Origin: Bacteroidales bacterium
Lineage (GTDB): Bacteria; Bacteroidota; Bacteroidia; Bacteroidales; Muribaculaceae
Direction: 5' to 3'
DNA: 5,903 bases
Assembly (NCBI GenBank): GCA_014800445.1
Contig: JAAVGC010000042.1
Coordinates: forward strand, 1 to 5,903
Below, in pieces: positions 4,770 through 5,903 of this stretch; position 1 is the first letter of the stretch, and every line of letters starts with the position of its first letter. The translations under genes were made by a program, and so were the position numbers. The notes under the pieces are model-generated. The model saw only the letters and a program-made list of their open reading frames with translations. It did no database searches and was not told the origin of the DNA.

Positions 4770-5903
4770 TTACTCGTAGCTTGAGCCGTCGAAGCAGTGA
4801 GTGCAGATGCAGTCGCCGGGAAGTCCGATTGAGCGCGTGACGCAGTCTATGCTATTGAATTTCAGGGAGGTCAGATTGAGACGCTTGCGGATTTCCTCAA
4901 CCATATGGTTGTATCGCTCGGTGCCTTTGGTGGCGTAGTCCTTCAGGATTTCAGGTGTGGGTGTCTCGCCTTCAAGATCCTGAATGACACGACGAGTGAT
5001 GAGCTCCATCTCGCTTTTTGAGTTGGTGAAGTTGATGAAGCGGCAGGGATAGATGAGCGGCGGACAACTGATGCGCACGTGCACCTCGGTTGCTCCTGCA
5101 TCACGGATATCCTTGACGTTGTCGCGCAACTGTGTTCCACGTACGATAGAGTCATCGCAGAATGCCACTCTCTTGCCTTTGAGGAGTGCCTCGTTGACGA
5201 TAAGTTTCATCTTTGCCACCAGCTCACGACGCTCCTGACTCGATGGAGTGAATGAGCGCGGCCATGTGGGGGTGTACTTGGAGATTCCACGGCGGTAGGG
5301 CACACCTTTACCTACGGAGTACCCGAGAGCCATGCCGATGCCAGAGTCGGGTATGGCGCTGACGAAATCAACTTCGGTGTCGTCCTCGCGTCCCATCTCC
5401 TCGCCGCATGCATTGCGCATCTCGTCGACGTTGCGTCCCTCGTATTCGCAGGGTGGATAGCCATAGTATGTCCAAAGGAAGGCGCATATCTGCATCTTGT
5501 CACCGGGGGCCTGAAGCTGCTCAATGCCATTGTCGGGTGAAATGCGCACGATCTCTCCCGGACCGATGTTTTTGGCGATTTCGTAGCCGAGATTGTAGAA
5601 AGCACAGGACTCGGATGAAACGGCATAAGAACCGTCTTCGGTGGTGTGGCGTCCTACGATAATGGGGGTGCGTCCGAGGCGGTCTCGGGCTGCAATCACC
5701 GAGCCGTCGTCAAGCAACAGGAGCATGGAGCATGAGCCTTTGACTTTCTTGAAGACAAGGTTGATGCCGTCGACGAAGTCTTTACCCTGCGAGATGATGT
5801 CGGCCACTATTTCAGTGGGATTGGCCGACTCAGATGTGTGCTCGTAGAAGTTTTTTCCCTGCTGGAGCAGTTCCTGCGAGAGTGTTGCAAGATTGTTGAT
5901 CTT
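4770..5903 (-). CDS. purF: Amidophosphoribosyltransferase (PurF family), C-terminal part; 5' end outside window
   Basis: PurF makes 5-phosphoribosylamine from PRPP and glutamine, the first committed step of purine synthesis, in the cytoplasm. 377 codons are visible and the frame is open to the window edge, so the catalytic N-terminal cysteine is not seen. The GTG at 5807-5805 is an internal valine codon, not the start. Visible residues 1-130 are the end of the class II glutamine amidotransferase domain, with Arg-Asp-Arg-Leu-Gly-Arg-Thr-Pro (73-80) and Ser-Ser-Glu-Ser-Cys-Ala-Phe (96-102). The phosphoribosyltransferase domain follows with the PRPP-binding motif Asp-Asp-Ser-Ile-Val-Arg-Gly-Thr (250-257). 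Cysteines at 140 (Ile-Cys-Ala-Phe), 287 (Tyr-Pro-Cys) and 367/370 (Cys-Thr-His-Cys) sit where Bacillus-type PurF binds a [4Fe-4S] cluster. It resembles the shorter of two PurF-like proteins I associate with Bacteroidales, so a paralogue with a shifted role is possible. Functional link to the etf operon is not evident. Confidence 0.9.
   Translation of the reverse strand, partial: KINNLATLSQELLQQGKNFYEHTSESANPTEIVADIISQGKDFVDGINLVFKKVKGSCSMLLLLDDGSVIAARDRLGRTPIIVGRHTTEDGSYAVSSESCAFYNLGYEIAKNIGPGEIVRISPDNGIEQLQAPGDKMQICAFLWTYYGYPPCEYEGRNVDEMRNACGEEMGREDDTEVDFVSAIPDSGIGMALGYSVGKGVPYRRGISKYTPTWPRSFTPSSQERRELVAKMKLIVNEALLKGKRVAFCDDSIVRGTQLRDNVKDIRDAGATEVHVRISCPPLIYPCRFINFTNSKSEMELITRRVIQDLEGETPTPEILKDYATKGTERYNHMVEEIRKRLNLTSLKFNSIDCVTRSIGLPGDCICTHCFDGSSYE

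Noticed and set aside
5805..5807. GTG as a start codon for the PurF-family gene
   Set aside because: The frame is open to the window edge and the upstream residues continue the glutamine amidotransferase domain, so this is an internal valine codon of a gene cut by the window.

Overview
The window reads as a chromosomal segment from a Bacteroidales gut-type bacterium, plausibly Muribaculaceae or a relative. Three things point there. The promoter in front of etfB matches the Bacteroidetes sigma consensus (TTTG, 19-base spacer, TATCTTTG). Gene starts lack Shine-Dalgarno sequences and have A-rich leaders. The PurF-type protein is of the kind I associate with Bacteroidales. The family placement is inference from style, not from a search. 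All convincing genes lie on the minus strand, so the biology reads from right to left.

Right edge (4770-5903): the C-terminal 377 codons of a PurF-family amidophosphoribosyltransferase, whose 5' end lies beyond the window. After a short intergenic stretch holding a strong promoter and a GC-rich leader with a 19-codon mini-ORF, there is a tight three-gene operon. It contains etfB (4617-3745), etfA (3738-2707) and a 570-residue acyl-CoA dehydrogenase (2703-991). Gaps inside the operon are 6 and 3 bases, and it ends in a clear rho-independent terminator (964-926). EtfAB would take the two electrons removed from (or deliver them to) an acyl-CoA/enoyl-CoA pair handled by the dehydrogenase. The Etf sequences carry the motif set of the FixAB/CarDE/clostridial Bcd-partner branch, which includes the electron-bifurcating Etfs.

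Left part (329-925): about 600 bases of AT-rich DNA without a convincing gene. It contains an imperfect inverted repeat with arms 511-551 and 602-650, plus additional short repeats, and lies upstream of the lipoprotein gene at the left edge. Left edge (1-328): the first 109 codons of a secreted lipoprotein with a good signal peptide and lipobox, cut off by the window.

Most of the window is ordinary metabolism. The parts worth a second look are the likely flavin-bifurcating Etf coupled to a long-form dehydrogenase, the palindromic element upstream of the lipoprotein gene, and the leader of the etf operon. No CRISPR array, tRNA, rRNA, insertion sequence or defence gene was recognised.
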